The position numbers and the translations under genes were made by a program. The notes under the pieces are model-generated. The model was not told the DNA's origin and did no database searches. It saw nothing but the letters and a program-made list of their open reading frames with translations. DNA of 64,000 nt, from contig NZ_BBJH01000026.1 in the NCBI RefSeq assembly GCF_000739775.1, positions 93,449 through 157,448 on the forward strand. The letters are read 5' to 3'. Shown here piece by piece: positions 22,419 to 31,355 of the stretch (position 1 is the first letter of the stretch; each line of letters starts with the position of its first letter). Origin of the DNA: Paraburkholderia heleia NBRC 101817. Its GTDB lineage: Bacteria; Pseudomonadota; Gammaproteobacteria; Burkholderiales; Burkholderiaceae.

Positions 22419-25145
22419 ATGGCTTGCGATGTGCCGATCACTCGCCGGACATTCCTCAAGGCCATGGGGAGCGGCGCGTTCACGATGTCAGTCAGCTCCA
22501 TTACCGCTTTCGCGGCTGGCCCAGCCGCGAAAGCGGCGACGGGCGCACACGCCGCACCACCGGCACCGAATGGCCCACCCGACTGGGCGCCGGAGCCTGG
22601 CAAGGCGCGCTGGCGCATCGAGGGCGTGAGCAAGGTCACGGGCGCGAAGCTCTACGCGCGCGATTACAAGGCGCGCGACTTCGACGGCTGGCCAAAAGAA
22701 GAAAACTGGCTTTACGCTCTCAGATGCAATTGCGTGGACAAGAATTTCGAAGACTTCGACCTGAGCGTATTGCCGCATGATCTTCGGCCGATCGCCGTGG
22801 TATCGAACCAGACGTTGAACGACAATCGCATCTATCTCGCTGCCGGGAAAGATCCGCTAGCCAACGAAGATATCTATCTTTTCGCGCAGAAGGGCAAACC
22901 CGCCAATTGCTACGGTCAGCCCGTCGCCTTATTGATCTTCGAAGACTTCGATACGTATCGCCGCGCAAAGAAACGGCTCGATTTCAACGAGTCGGTGATC
23001 CGCTACGGAGCAACGGTGCCAAAAAGCACCACGACGACCTTGTATGCGTCCGCGTCCAAGCTTTATGTGCGCGACGACGCCAGGTCGTTTTCGAATCTCC
23101 AGAGCAGCGGCCACGCCGACAAGACATTCGCCGCCCAATGCAACGACGTTGGTAAAGGCATTCTCAATCTGGCCGGCGCCAGAGTCGACAGCAGGGCCTG
23201 GCACCAGTTCGATGGCGCCTTCAAAACGCCCGCAATCGATCCCGTTTTCATGGAACCGGAGTCGGGACTGGCGTGGTTTCAGGCGGATTCCGGTTGTCTG
23301 AATCTCGTGCTCGGCACACAGTCCCCGCGCGCCGACTGCACATCCGCAGGCAAGGTGTTCAAGGACAGCAATATCAACGTCAAGCACGTTCACGTGATCA
23401 GCTGCTACCCAGGCGGCGGATTCGGCGGCCGTGACGAATCGAATTTTCCCGTTTATCTTGCGCTCGCCGCGCCTTTCGCGAAGGGGGCGTTGCGCTGGCA
23501 GCAGTCGCGCCATGAACAGTTTCAGGTCGGGTTGAAACGAGCAGAAACGGATTTCACGGAGTCCATCTGGCTCGACGGTAGCGGCAAGCTCCAGGCGCTT
23601 GTCAGCTCCTTCAGCTTCAATGGCGGCGGCAAGGAAAATCTCACGGGCGCCGTTGGCGACCTTGCCGCCATGAGCGCCATGAGTTGCTACGACATTCCGC
23701 GCGCCATTGCCCAAAGCTCCGTGAGTTATACGCCAGCGTTGTTCGGCGGCTCGCAGCGCGGCTTCGGCGGTCCTCAGGCTTACCTCGCCATCGAAACGCT
23801 CATGGACGAGGCCGCCCAGGCGCTGCACAAAAGTCCATTCGACATCCGGCGCAATAACCTGCTGCGCAGGAAGCACGGCAAAACGCTCACTGGCGCCCCC
23901 ATTCTGTTCGACCTGCAACTCGCCGACCTGCTGAACCGGCTCGAGGCGCACGAGTTATGGCGCAACCGGGAAAACGCGCGCGCGCAACGAAGCACGCTCG
24001 GGTTGCGATATGGCGTTGGGCTCGCCATGGCGAATCAGGCATACGGCACCGGCAAGGACGCCGTATTTGCCATGGTGCAGATTCAGCCGGACGCGGGCCT
24101 GCATGTACTCACGCACTACACGGACATGGGCAATGGCGCGGCGACTACGCTAGCCCTCGCGCCTGCCGCTTGCCTCGGGCAGAACGCGCAAAAAATCACC
24201 ATGAACGAAGTCGACGCGTTTCAGATACCCGGTTTCGATTACTCAAAGCTGGGCATCCTCGGCGATCGCCGCAGCAAACCGATCTCGGGCCCCTTTAATT
24301 CTTCGAGCGCCTGCCTTGGTGCGTTCCATCACTTTCAGGCAGTGGACCGCGCCGCGATGGCGTTGATGCTGCAAAGCGTGCTGCCTGCGGCGCGCGCACT
24401 ATGGCGCAACCCGCACGTCGAGCGGCAAGACCTCAAGTGGACGAGCGGCAAGCTGACCGCCGTCGGTCACCCGGCAATCAGCTGGCCCGCGTTGCTCGAC
24501 GAGATCAACCGCCAGCAGTTGCCTACCGTGGCCGCCGCCCATGTCACCTATGCCGGCGGGTTCTGGAGAAGCCAGTACACGTTCGCGTCGGGCGTCTTCG
24601 AGATGGACTGCGACTTCATAGCCGTCGGCCCCGACACGCACAATCTCAAGAGCTTGCCTCAAGGCGAGCTGCTTCCGCCACACGATACGTTCAATTACGG
24701 GCGCACGAACTATGCGCCTTCGGCAGCGCTCGTCGCGGTGTCCGTGAATCCCGAAAGCGGGCACGTAAAGGTCGAACATGTCGTCACGACGCTGAGCGCC
24801 GGCCGCCTGATCTGTCCTGAGATCGTGCAAGGCCAGTCGCAAGGTGCGGTAGCCATGGCGATGAGCAATGTGCTGAGCGAAGCGTGTCCGCTCGGCGAGC
24901 ACGGTCCCGGCAACGGCACATGGAATCTCGACCGCTACCTCATCACGCGCATGACCGACGTCCCGCAGCAGGAACTGATCGCGCTGCCGCCGCCGGATGG
25001 GGACCGTCACAGCGCGCGCGGCATCGGCGAGGCCGTGATGTGTCCCATCGCGCCGGCGCTGGTGAACGCGCTGGCCATGGCAACCGGGCATCGCTTCAGG
25101 GAAACCCCCATCACGCCCGACAAGATACGCGAGGCCCTGAAGTGA
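22419..25145 (+). CDS. Tat-exported molybdenum hydroxylase large subunit (xanthine/isoquinoline/aldehyde oxidoreductase family)
   Basis: A 908-residue molybdopterin-binding subunit. It starts with a twin-arginine signal (ITRRTFLKAMGSGAF), so it is folded in the cytosol and exported. The domain landmarks are WRIEGVSKVTGAKLYARDYK, the cofactor loop GGGFGGR near 332, SQRGFGGPQAYLAIETLMDEAA, and the catalytic-Glu motif GIGEAV with Glu at 871. The family transfers an oxygen from water to N-heterocycles or aldehydes and passes electrons through 2Fe-2S centres. The 2Fe-2S subunit follows with a four-base overlap and a dihaem cytochrome c comes next, so the electrons probably leave to periplasmic cytochrome. 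Substrate specificity is not readable. Confidence 0.9.
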   Translation: MACDVPITRRTFLKAMGSGAFTMSVSSITAFAAGPAAKAATGAHAAPPAPNGPPDWAPEPGKARWRIEGVSKVTGAKLYARDYKARDFDGWPKEENWLYALRCNCVDKNFEDFDLSVLPHDLRPIAVVSNQTLNDNRIYLAAGKDPLANEDIYLFAQKGKPANCYGQPVALLIFEDFDTYRRAKKRLDFNESVIRYGATVPKSTTTTLYASASKLYVRDDARSFSNLQSSGHADKTFAAQCNDVGKGILNLAGARVDSRAWHQFDGAFKTPAIDPVFMEPESGLAWFQADSGCLNLVLGTQSPRADCTSAGKVFKDSNINVKHVHVISCYPGGGFGGRDESNFPVYLALAAPFAKGALRWQQSRHEQFQVGLKRAETDFTESIWLDGSGKLQALVSSFSFNGGGKENLTGAVGDLAAMSAMSCYDIPRAIAQSSVSYTPALFGGSQRGFGGPQAYLAIETLMDEAAQALHKSPFDIRRNNLLRRKHGKTLTGAPILFDLQLADLLNRLEAHELWRNRENARAQRSTLGLRYGVGLAMANQAYGTGKDAVFAMVQIQPDAGLHVLTHYTDMGNGAATTLALAPAACLGQNAQKITMNEVDAFQIPGFDYSKLGILGDRRSKPISGPFNSSSACLGAFHHFQAVDRAAMALMLQSVLPAARALWRNPHVERQDLKWTSGKLTAVGHPAISWPALLDEINRQQLPTVAAAHVTYAGGFWRSQYTFASGVFEMDCDFIAVGPDTHNLKSLPQGELLPPHDTFNYGRTNYAPSAALVAVSVNPESGHVKVEHVVTTLSAGRLICPEIVQGQSQGAVAMAMSNVLSEACPLGEHGPGNGTWNLDRYLITRMTDVPQQELIALPPPDGDRHSARGIGEAVMCPIAPALVNALAMATGHRFRETPITPDKIREALK

Positions 25146-25663
25146 GCGAAGCCGACGTCAAGATTCACGTGAACGGGCGCGCCGTCACGGTACCGGCAGC
25201 CGATACCGACATGAGTCTCGCCGAATATCTTCACGAGCGGATGGACCTGACGGGGACCAAGGTGTGCTGCGGCATTGGCGCCTGCCGCGCGTGCACCGTA
25301 GGCCTGCGCAGCAGCCGCGACGCGCTGATGGAAAAGACCCTGGCGTGCGTCACGCCCGTGAGCGCGGTCGCGAATCAACATATCTATACCGTGGAGAGCC
25401 TCGCGGACGGCAACCGGCTTTCTCCGCTGCAGCAGACGTTCCTCGAGTCTTTCGCGTTTCAGTGCGGCTACTGCACGCCCGGCTTTCTGATGGCGGCGAG
25501 CGCCATGCTCGAGCACGTGAAGGCGTACCGTATCGGCGCGGACCAGCTCGAAGCGGAAATCGACACCTGGGTGGGGGGAAACCTGTGCCGCTGCACAGGC
25601 TATGTGAAGTATCGCGAAGCGATTCGCAAAGTCGCGCTAGTGCAGATGAAAAGCGGAGGATGA
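25142..25663 (+). CDS. 2Fe-2S subunit of the molybdenum hydroxylase
   Basis: A 173-residue subunit with the standard two-cluster architecture: a plant-ferredoxin-type cluster (KVCCGIGACRACTVG, with a later Cys in LACVTP) and a C-terminal four-helix cluster (FQCGYCTPGF and GGNLCRCTGYVKY). GTG at 25142 is the start, overlapping the stop of the large subunit as GTGA, with GAGG upstream. It has no signal of its own and is presumably carried through the Tat system bound to the large subunit. It relays electrons from the molybdenum site toward the cytochrome encoded next. Confidence 0.93.
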   Translation: MSEADVKIHVNGRAVTVPAADTDMSLAEYLHERMDLTGTKVCCGIGACRACTVGLRSSRDALMEKTLACVTPVSAVANQHIYTVESLADGNRLSPLQQTFLESFAFQCGYCTPGFLMAASAMLEHVKAYRIGADQLEAEIDTWVGGNLCRCTGYVKYREAIRKVALVQMKSGG

Positions 25664-25664
25664 C

Positions 25665-26681
25665 ATGTTTGTCCGCGCCCGGCTGTTCGCTCTGTGCTTC
25701 CTCTTCGCCGCGCCGCTTGCTGCTTTTGCACACGAGCAGACCTTGCTCGAATACGCCGATCAATGCGTGAGGGAAATAGGCGCAATCCCGCCATTCGACT
25801 GCAATGACGGGACCGATATTCCCATTACGATCGATGGGAAACCGCCGGGGCCGAATGACTCCCCTACGCGATGCGACAAACCCTCACTGCTGAGCCCGGC
25901 TTCAGAAGCAAAAGGTCAATGCATACCGTTTTCGAAAATTCTGAATCTATCGCGCGGCAACACGCAAATTTCCGCGTACTGCCGTCGCGACGTGCTGCGC
26001 CCCGACAAGGACCCGCGCTATGACGGCGTTGTCGTCGTCATGCATCACTCGGGTAACGGCAAAACCTGCTGGTTCGCGTCGAAGCCCCCGCCATTGCCGA
26101 AATCGCAAGCTGACGCGCCGACGAGCAGTGGGTTCGTTGCGACACGTGTGCCGCCGCCAAACGAGAGAAAGCCGCCTTCCGGACAACCGTCCGCAGTCGA
26201 ATTCTGGACAACACCCGCCGTGGTCGCCTCCAAACAGCCCACCTGCCTCAAATGCCACGACGCGGGACCGTTCATCTTCAGCCCGTATATCGGGCAAGTG
26301 TGGGACAAGGTACCCACGGACCCATGGGGGAAGTATTCGAGCATCGGACAGGCTTTCTTGCCCTATCACCTCATGACGATGAGCACACCGGGCAACACCT
26401 GCATCGGCTGCCACCGCATTGGCAGCGAGCAGAGCTGTACGGTTTATCTCGGGCTTTCGGTCGGCAAGCTGAAAGCGCCGGGAAACGACTCGCTCGCCAA
26501 CCGTTATCCCCTGAACCACTGGATGCCGACCGACAACGCGATGAGCCATGAGCAGTGGGACAAGGCAAACGTCGCGTCGGTCGCTGCCTTGCTGGCCTGC
26601 TGCAAAGATCCCGCTCACAAAGACCCGGATTGCACGTTCACGCCCATGCCTTCGGGTTCGAATACCCGGCCGTTGCACTGA
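25665..26681 (+). CDS. Secreted dihaem cytochrome c-like protein
   Basis: A 338-residue protein with a signal peptide ending near AAFAHE. It has two CxxCH haem-attachment sites, CLKCH at 194-198 and CIGCH at 246-250. The fold is not that of an ordinary class I cytochrome: an N-terminal half of about 190 residues rich in Cys, Pro and Asp (IPPFDCNDGTDIPITIDG; ISAYCRRDVLR) precedes the haem region, and the end carries another Cys cluster (LACCKDPAHKDPDC). It starts one base after the 2Fe-2S gene with GGAGG upstream, so it is cotranscribed. It is the likely electron acceptor of the molybdenum enzyme, inferred from order. Confidence 0.8.
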   Translation: MFVRARLFALCFLFAAPLAAFAHEQTLLEYADQCVREIGAIPPFDCNDGTDIPITIDGKPPGPNDSPTRCDKPSLLSPASEAKGQCIPFSKILNLSRGNTQISAYCRRDVLRPDKDPRYDGVVVVMHHSGNGKTCWFASKPPPLPKSQADAPTSSGFVATRVPPPNERKPPSGQPSAVEFWTTPAVVASKQPTCLKCHDAGPFIFSPYIGQVWDKVPTDPWGKYSSIGQAFLPYHLMTMSTPGNTCIGCHRIGSEQSCTVYLGLSVGKLKAPGNDSLANRYPLNHWMPTDNAMSHEQWDKANVASVAALLACCKDPAHKDPDCTFTPMPSGSNTRPLH

Positions 26682-26701
26682 CCCAAACGAGGAAACCTGA
26701 A

Positions 26702-27451
26702 ATGGCTGAGAACGTGAGTGCGAGCAACGTCATATCCGACGTCACGCAAACCCTGCAGACCTTCGATCTGCTCGAACTGCAGCAATACACCCGCGAGAAA
26801 AGCTACTCGAGCACGGCGAGCAAGGACTTCCATCTCTTCTACGTGGGGCGCGACGACGTTCACGACATCCTGAAGTATGTCCTTTCCCGCGCCAGCATTT
26901 CGCTTTACATGAACATGTTCGGATTCGACGACGAAGAGCTCAACGACATCCTCATGCAGCAGGCACTCGACCCGACCATCGCCATGATGATCACGCTCGA
27001 CAAAAGCCAGGCAGGCGGCGTGCATGAAAAGAAACTACTCGAGTCCGATATCGCTCGGGACCCGGCCAGATTCAACACGTTCTTTACGATAGGCGAATCG
27101 GCGACCCATCAAATCAGTCATACGAAGGGATTCGTGGCCGACGGAAAGGTGGGCGGCGAGGGATCGGTGAACTGGTCCGCGGCCGGCGAGGGCACGTTCG
27201 TCATCAAGGGTATACCGGGAGGCCCGGGCTACCTGGCGCAAAACAACACGCAGACCATCTTTACGGACCCCGACACGATCAACCGGTTTCAGACCGAATT
27301 GATCGCCGAACACATGACAGCGAAAGCACAGGGCGCCACACTCGCCGCCGCGCCCGCTGTGTCGACCGACAAGGCCGCCGCGAAAACCGCGGCCGCTGCG
27401 GCGGCCGCAAAGAAAAGCGCAGTGGCGGCAAAGCGCAGTCAGCGGAATTAA
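26702..27451 (+). CDS. Phospholipase-D-like protein with an Ala/Lys-rich tail
   Basis: A 249-residue protein with one HKD motif (HTKGFVADGKVGGEGSVNWS: His, Lys, then Asp after four residues, followed by the GS-N part). Enzymes with one motif usually work as dimers on phosphodiesters in lipids or nucleic acids. The N-terminal half has a helix-rich region (VHDILKYVLSRASISLYM) that resembles the first half of the fold with a degenerate motif. The last 45 residues are Ala/Lys-rich like histone H1 tails and could bind nucleic acid or acidic lipid. There is no signal peptide. It follows the cytochrome by 20 bases; its connection to the oxidase is unclear. Confidence 0.75.
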   Translation: MAENVSASNVISDVTQTLQTFDLLELQQYTREKSYSSTASKDFHLFYVGRDDVHDILKYVLSRASISLYMNMFGFDDEELNDILMQQALDPTIAMMITLDKSQAGGVHEKKLLESDIARDPARFNTFFTIGESATHQISHTKGFVADGKVGGEGSVNWSAAGEGTFVIKGIPGGPGYLAQNNTQTIFTDPDTINRFQTELIAEHMTAKAQGATLAAAPAVSTDKAAAKTAAAAAAAKKSAVAAKRSQRN

Positions 27452-27483
27452 CCGCAATCAGGCGCCACACGCGCGGAACGTCT

Positions 27484-28425
27484 TCAGGTCGGCATGCCAG
27501 CCCAGTAAGACACGGCGTCCTGCCGATCGAACACGAACGTCTTGAGGGCGACCTGGCTCTCGGGGGAAAGCGGGTCGAATTCCAGTCCGTGCAAGGTGAG
27601 TCCTGCCTGAGGAGTATCGGCGCGCAGATTGCGAATCACGGCGACGGCCTGGAACGTCGCCCCCACGTTGCCCGCTTCGATGGGAAACACCACGCAAATG
27701 CGCTCGCCGACCTCGCCGATCTTGCGGCCGGCGGCGAGCGACATCCCCAGCACGCTGATATCGCAGCCAATGCCGAGCCGGTCCAGTTGCGACCCCGTCA
27801 AGTCCACACCATAGCGCACCGCGAGTTGCGTGCGCACGCGCACGGCCCGGCGTTCGCGCAGCCGGCGAATCGTGCCCGGTTCGGAGAGCACGAGATAGCG
27901 GAACGGATGGGTGCAGACCGCCTCGACGGTGCAGACTAGCCAGAACACCGCTTGTGTTGCGATCGCAACGATCTCGACCTGCTCGCCCTGGAACGGCTCC
28001 CACGCGGGCGTGCCCGCAGCGGGTGGCGTGACGAACATCGCGCCGCCCGGCCGGAAACCGATCAGCCGGCACGGCAGCATTTCGCGCCCCGTACCGGCCT
28101 GGCTGCGTATGCCCAGCAGCGCGCCAATGGCGAGATGCATGTCGTCCAGCTTCAACGGCGCTTTGCCCCGCTCGCCACGATCGGCGAGGCCGTCTTGCGT
28201 GTCCGCGAGGCTCGCCTCCTCTGGCGTGTTGCGATAAGGCTGGAAGTGCGCGAAGAGGAACTCGCGCTGCTCGCTGTTCAGCACCCCGCCTTGCGGCAGC
28301 AGCATCGTTCCGTCATGGTGAAACACCGCCAATGGCAGCGGCGTTTCGAGGGGCAGCTGCCCGGGGTCCGCGAGGCGTTCCAGAGTTTTCGACGCAGTAC
28401 CGCTGCCAGGCTCGTGAAGGTGCAT
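27484..28425 (-). CDS. PilZ-domain (YcgR-like) protein, probable c-di-GMP effector
   Basis: A 313-residue protein. The C-terminal PilZ domain shows the c-di-GMP contacts RRLRERRAVRVRTQ (RxxxR) and CDISVLGMSLAAG (the D/N-x-S-x-x-G motif). Before it lies a YcgR-N-like beta domain (CRLIGFRPGGAMFVTPP, then GEQVEIVAIATQAVFWLVCTVEAV). The architecture is that of flagellar brake proteins, although the N-terminal 110 residues are an extra domain. The chosen ATG at 28425 lacks a strong ribosome site; a TTG at 28497 would add 24 poor residues. It is divergent from the sigma factor gene and no flagellar gene is near. Confidence 0.72.
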   Translation of the reverse strand: MHLHEPGSGTASKTLERLADPGQLPLETPLPLAVFHHDGTMLLPQGGVLNSEQREFLFAHFQPYRNTPEEASLADTQDGLADRGERGKAPLKLDDMHLAIGALLGIRSQAGTGREMLPCRLIGFRPGGAMFVTPPAAGTPAWEPFQGEQVEIVAIATQAVFWLVCTVEAVCTHPFRYLVLSEPGTIRRLRERRAVRVRTQLAVRYGVDLTGSQLDRLGIGCDISVLGMSLAAGRKIGEVGERICVVFPIEAGNVGATFQAVAVIRNLRADTPQAGLTLHGLEFDPLSPESQVALKTFVFDRQDAVSYWAGMPT

Positions 28426-28601
28426 GACCGATAGCGTGTGAATGGTTTGGTCTTGTTCGATGCTGCATTGTGACCGAAATATAGTGACTGATGTCAATAA
28501 ATATGGGGCTGTCTCCGTCCTTGATTAGCGGATTATTCATGCCACATAAAATCGGAGACGGCGCGTCACAATATTTCTCTTTCCGGATCGTCTACACGGG
28601 T

Positions 28602-29171
28602 ATGGAACCGCCGCCCACCCCCAGCCCGCCGAGTACGCAGGACCGCGAGATCGCCGACACGGTCGCGCGCGAGCGCCCGAGGCTGCGCAATTTCATCCGC
28701 CGCCGCGTGATCGACCACGACGAAGCCGAGGACATTCTGCAGGACGTATTCGAGGAACTGGTTCAGGCGTGGCGGCTGCCGGAGCCCATCGAACAGGTCG
28801 GCGCGTGGCTCTTTCGCGTGGCGCGAAACCGCATCGTCGACCGGTTTCGCAAGCGCAGGGAAGTGCCGCTCGTGGAGCCGCAGGAGGACGAAAGCGCGTA
28901 CCGCCTCGACCTCGCGCTGCCCTCGCCCGACGCAGGCCCCGAGGCCGCTTACGAGCGCGCAGCAATGCTCGGCGCACTGCGCGCCGCACTCGACGAATTG
29001 CCCGCCAGCCAGCGCGAGGTGTTCATCGCACACGAGCTGGAGGGGCGCGGTTTCAAGGAGCTGGCAGCCGCGACCGGGGTTGGCGTGAATACGCTGCTGG
29101 CGCGCAAACGCTATGCGGTGCTGCATCTGCGCGAACGTTTGCGTGCGTCATGGGAAGACCTCGAAATTTGA
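28602..29171 (+). CDS. ECF RNA polymerase sigma factor
   Basis: A 189-residue extracytoplasmic-function sigma factor. Region 2 is IRRRVIDHDEAEDILQDVFEELVQAW, with WLFRVARNRIVDRFRKRRE for -10 recognition. Region 4 is ALDELPASQREVFIAHELEGRGFKELAAATGVGVNTLLARKRYAV. The ATG at 28602 is preferred since the conserved part begins soon after; an ATG at 28539 is possible. No anti-sigma factor with a ZAS motif is encoded next; instead a small membrane protein follows after 17 bases. The promoter and targets are not evident. Confidence 0.85.
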   Translation: MEPPPTPSPPSTQDREIADTVARERPRLRNFIRRRVIDHDEAEDILQDVFEELVQAWRLPEPIEQVGAWLFRVARNRIVDRFRKRREVPLVEPQEDESAYRLDLALPSPDAGPEAAYERAAMLGALRAALDELPASQREVFIAHELEGRGFKELAAATGVGVNTLLARKRYAVLHLRERLRASWEDLEI

Positions 29172-29188
29172 ACCGAAGGAGAAATGGT

Positions 29189-29491
29189 ATGAAGCTTCGC
29201 CGCAAGATATTCGTCAAGGCGCTGTTGATGGCGGCGGTCATCGCTCTGCTGGGCGGGATCGTCATGGGCCTGTGGAACTGGATCGCACCGGCAATCGTGG
29301 CCAACGCGCATGCCATCGACTATCCACGCGCGATCGGCCTGCTGGTGCTCTGCCGGATCCTGTTCGGCGGATTCCGCGGGCATGGCGGCTGCCGCCGGCG
29401 CATGCACTGGCACCAGTGGCAACAGTGGCAGCACATGACGCCGGAAGAGCGCGAGCAACTGCGCAATGGAGCCGCGCCGGGCACGCAGTAA
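29189..29491 (+). CDS. Small membrane protein coupled to the ECF sigma factor
   Basis: A 100-residue protein with a basic N-terminus (MKLRRKIFVKAL), one strong hydrophobic segment (LLMAAVIALLGGIVMGLWNWI) and a second at IGLLVLCRILFGGF. A His/Trp/Gln-rich cytosolic tail follows (CRRRMHWHQWQQWQHMTPEER). AAGGAG stands seven bases before the ATG. It follows the sigma factor by 17 bases, so it may sense stress or hold the sigma factor at the membrane, although it lacks any known anti-sigma motif. The His-rich tail could bind metal. I recognise no named family. Confidence 0.65.
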   Translation: MKLRRKIFVKALLMAAVIALLGGIVMGLWNWIAPAIVANAHAIDYPRAIGLLVLCRILFGGFRGHGGCRRRMHWHQWQQWQHMTPEEREQLRNGAAPGTQ

Positions 29492-29573
29492 GCCAGCCCA
29501 CAGCCAGCCTCGCCCTGCCTCCTCCTGCCACGGCTGGCACAATCCCTTCATTGTCGATCCGCCAGGAAGCTCC

Positions 29574-31355
29574 ATGCCAGATATCGCCGGCCGCCGCCCT
29601 TCGCGCGTCGCGCCCCTCTTCGCGCTTTTGCCCTTCCTGCGCCCCTATGCGGGGCGCTGGGCGCTCGCCTTCCTCGCGCTCCTGACCTCGGCGGGTGCGA
29701 CGCTGGCTCTCCCGGTGGCGTTCAAGTACCTGATCGACCGTGGCTTCGCCAGCGGGGATCGCACCCATATCGACCGCTATTTCATCGCGCTCTTCGTGGT
29801 TTCGCTGATCCTCGCCGCGGCGACGGCGCTGCGCTTCTATTGGGTCTCGTGGCTGGGCGAGCGGGTCACGGCCGACTTGCGGCGCGCCGTGTACGACCAC
29901 GTGATACGCATGAGCCCGCAGTTCTTCGAGACCACGCAAACGGGCGAAGTGCTCTCGCGTCTCACCACCGACACGACCCTGATCCAGGCCGTGGTGGGCA
30001 CCAGCCTCTCGCTGGGCCTGCGCAACGTGCTCCTCACGGTCGGCGGCGTGACGATGCTTGTCGCGACGAGCCCCGTGCTGTCCGGCTACATCATCGCGAC
30101 ACTGGTCGTTGTGGTCGCACCTATCGTCATCTTCGGGCGGCGCGTGCGGCGGCTTTCGCGCGCGAGCCAGGACAAGGTCGCGAGTGCAAGCGCCCTGGCG
30201 GGCGAGGTGCTCAACGCCATGCCCACCGTACAGTCGTATGCCCAGGAATCGTTCGAGTCGAAGCGCTTTGGCGGCGCCGTGGAGATGGCCTTTGAAACGG
30301 CGCTCAAACGCATTCGGGCGCGCGCCGGGTTGACGGCCGTGGTGATCGTGTTCGTGTTCGCCGCCGTCGTGTTCGTGCTCTGGCTCGGCGCGCAGGCGGT
30401 ACTGGCCCGCCAGATGAGCGCCGGCCAGCTCTCCCAGTTCATTCTCTACGCGGTGTTCACGGCCGGCGCCGTGGGCGCCGTTGCCGAAGTATGGGGCGAT
30501 CTGCAACGCGCCGCGGGCGCCACCGAACGGCTGCTGCAACTGCTCGCCGCTCGCTCGCCCGTAGCGCAGGCGGCGGCCACCGTGCCGCTGCCCGCTCATG
30601 GCGCGGGCATCCGCTTCGACAACGTTGGCTTCTCCTACCCTTCGCGCCCCGGCATTGCCGCGCTCGACGCCTTCTCGCTCGACGTGCGCCCGGGCGAACA
30701 TGTCGCGCTGGTCGGTCCGTCGGGTGCGGGCAAGACCACGCTTTTTCAACTGCTCCTGCGCTTCTACGATCCGCAATCGGGCGGCCTCAGCATCAACGGC
30801 GTCCCGACGCAACAGGTGTCGCTCGCGGCGTTGCGTCAGGCGATCGGCGTCGTGCTGCAGGAGTCGGTGATCTTTTCGGGCAGCGTGCTCGACAACATCC
30901 GCTACGGCTCGCCCGATGCCACGCTCGAAGCCGTCCAGCGCGCCGCCGCCATGGCGGCGGCAGCCGGCTTTATCGAGGAACTGCCGCAAGGCTACGACAC
31001 CTTCCTCGGCGAGCGCGGCGTGCGCCTTTCAGGCGGGCAGCGGCAGCGCATCGCCATCGCGCGCGCGATTCTCAAGAACCCGCCCATTCTGCTGCTCGAC
31101 GAAGCCACCAGTGCGCTCGACGCCGCCAGCGAACGCCTCGTGCAAACGGCGCTGGACAACGCTGCGCAGAACCGCACGACGCTCGTCATCGCGCATCGTC
31201 TCGCGACCGTGCAGCAAGCCGACCGCATTATCGTCATGGAGCAGGGCCGCATCGTGGCGCAAGGCCGGCATGCGGACCTGTTGCAAAGTTCGCCGCTTTA
31301 TGCGCAGCTTGCGGCGCTGCAGTTCGGCGCGCAGCACGCGAATCCCGTCACGTAA
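29574..31355 (+). CDS. MsbA/LmrA-type ABC exporter (half transporter)
   Basis: A 593-residue half transporter with about six transmembrane helices (20-320) and an ATPase. The ATPase carries Walker A VGPSGAGKTT, the Q-loop IGVVLQESVIFSGS, signature RLSGGQRQR and Walker B LLLLDEATSALD. It has no peptidase domain and no accessory genes nearby. Homodimers of this type flip lipids or expel drugs. AGGAAG precedes the ATG at 29574. The gene end overlaps the convergent membrane protein gene by eight bases, which leaves no space for an ordinary terminator. Confidence 0.93.
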   Translation: MPDIAGRRPSRVAPLFALLPFLRPYAGRWALAFLALLTSAGATLALPVAFKYLIDRGFASGDRTHIDRYFIALFVVSLILAAATALRFYWVSWLGERVTADLRRAVYDHVIRMSPQFFETTQTGEVLSRLTTDTTLIQAVVGTSLSLGLRNVLLTVGGVTMLVATSPVLSGYIIATLVVVVAPIVIFGRRVRRLSRASQDKVASASALAGEVLNAMPTVQSYAQESFESKRFGGAVEMAFETALKRIRARAGLTAVVIVFVFAAVVFVLWLGAQAVLARQMSAGQLSQFILYAVFTAGAVGAVAEVWGDLQRAAGATERLLQLLAARSPVAQAAATVPLPAHGAGIRFDNVGFSYPSRPGIAALDAFSLDVRPGEHVALVGPSGAGKTTLFQLLLRFYDPQSGGLSINGVPTQQVSLAALRQAIGVVLQESVIFSGSVLDNIRYGSPDATLEAVQRAAAMAAAAGFIEELPQGYDTFLGERGVRLSGGQRQRIAIARAILKNPPILLLDEATSALDAASERLVQTALDNAAQNRTTLVIAHRLATVQQADRIIVMEQGRIVAQGRHADLLQSSPLYAQLAALQFGAQHANPVT

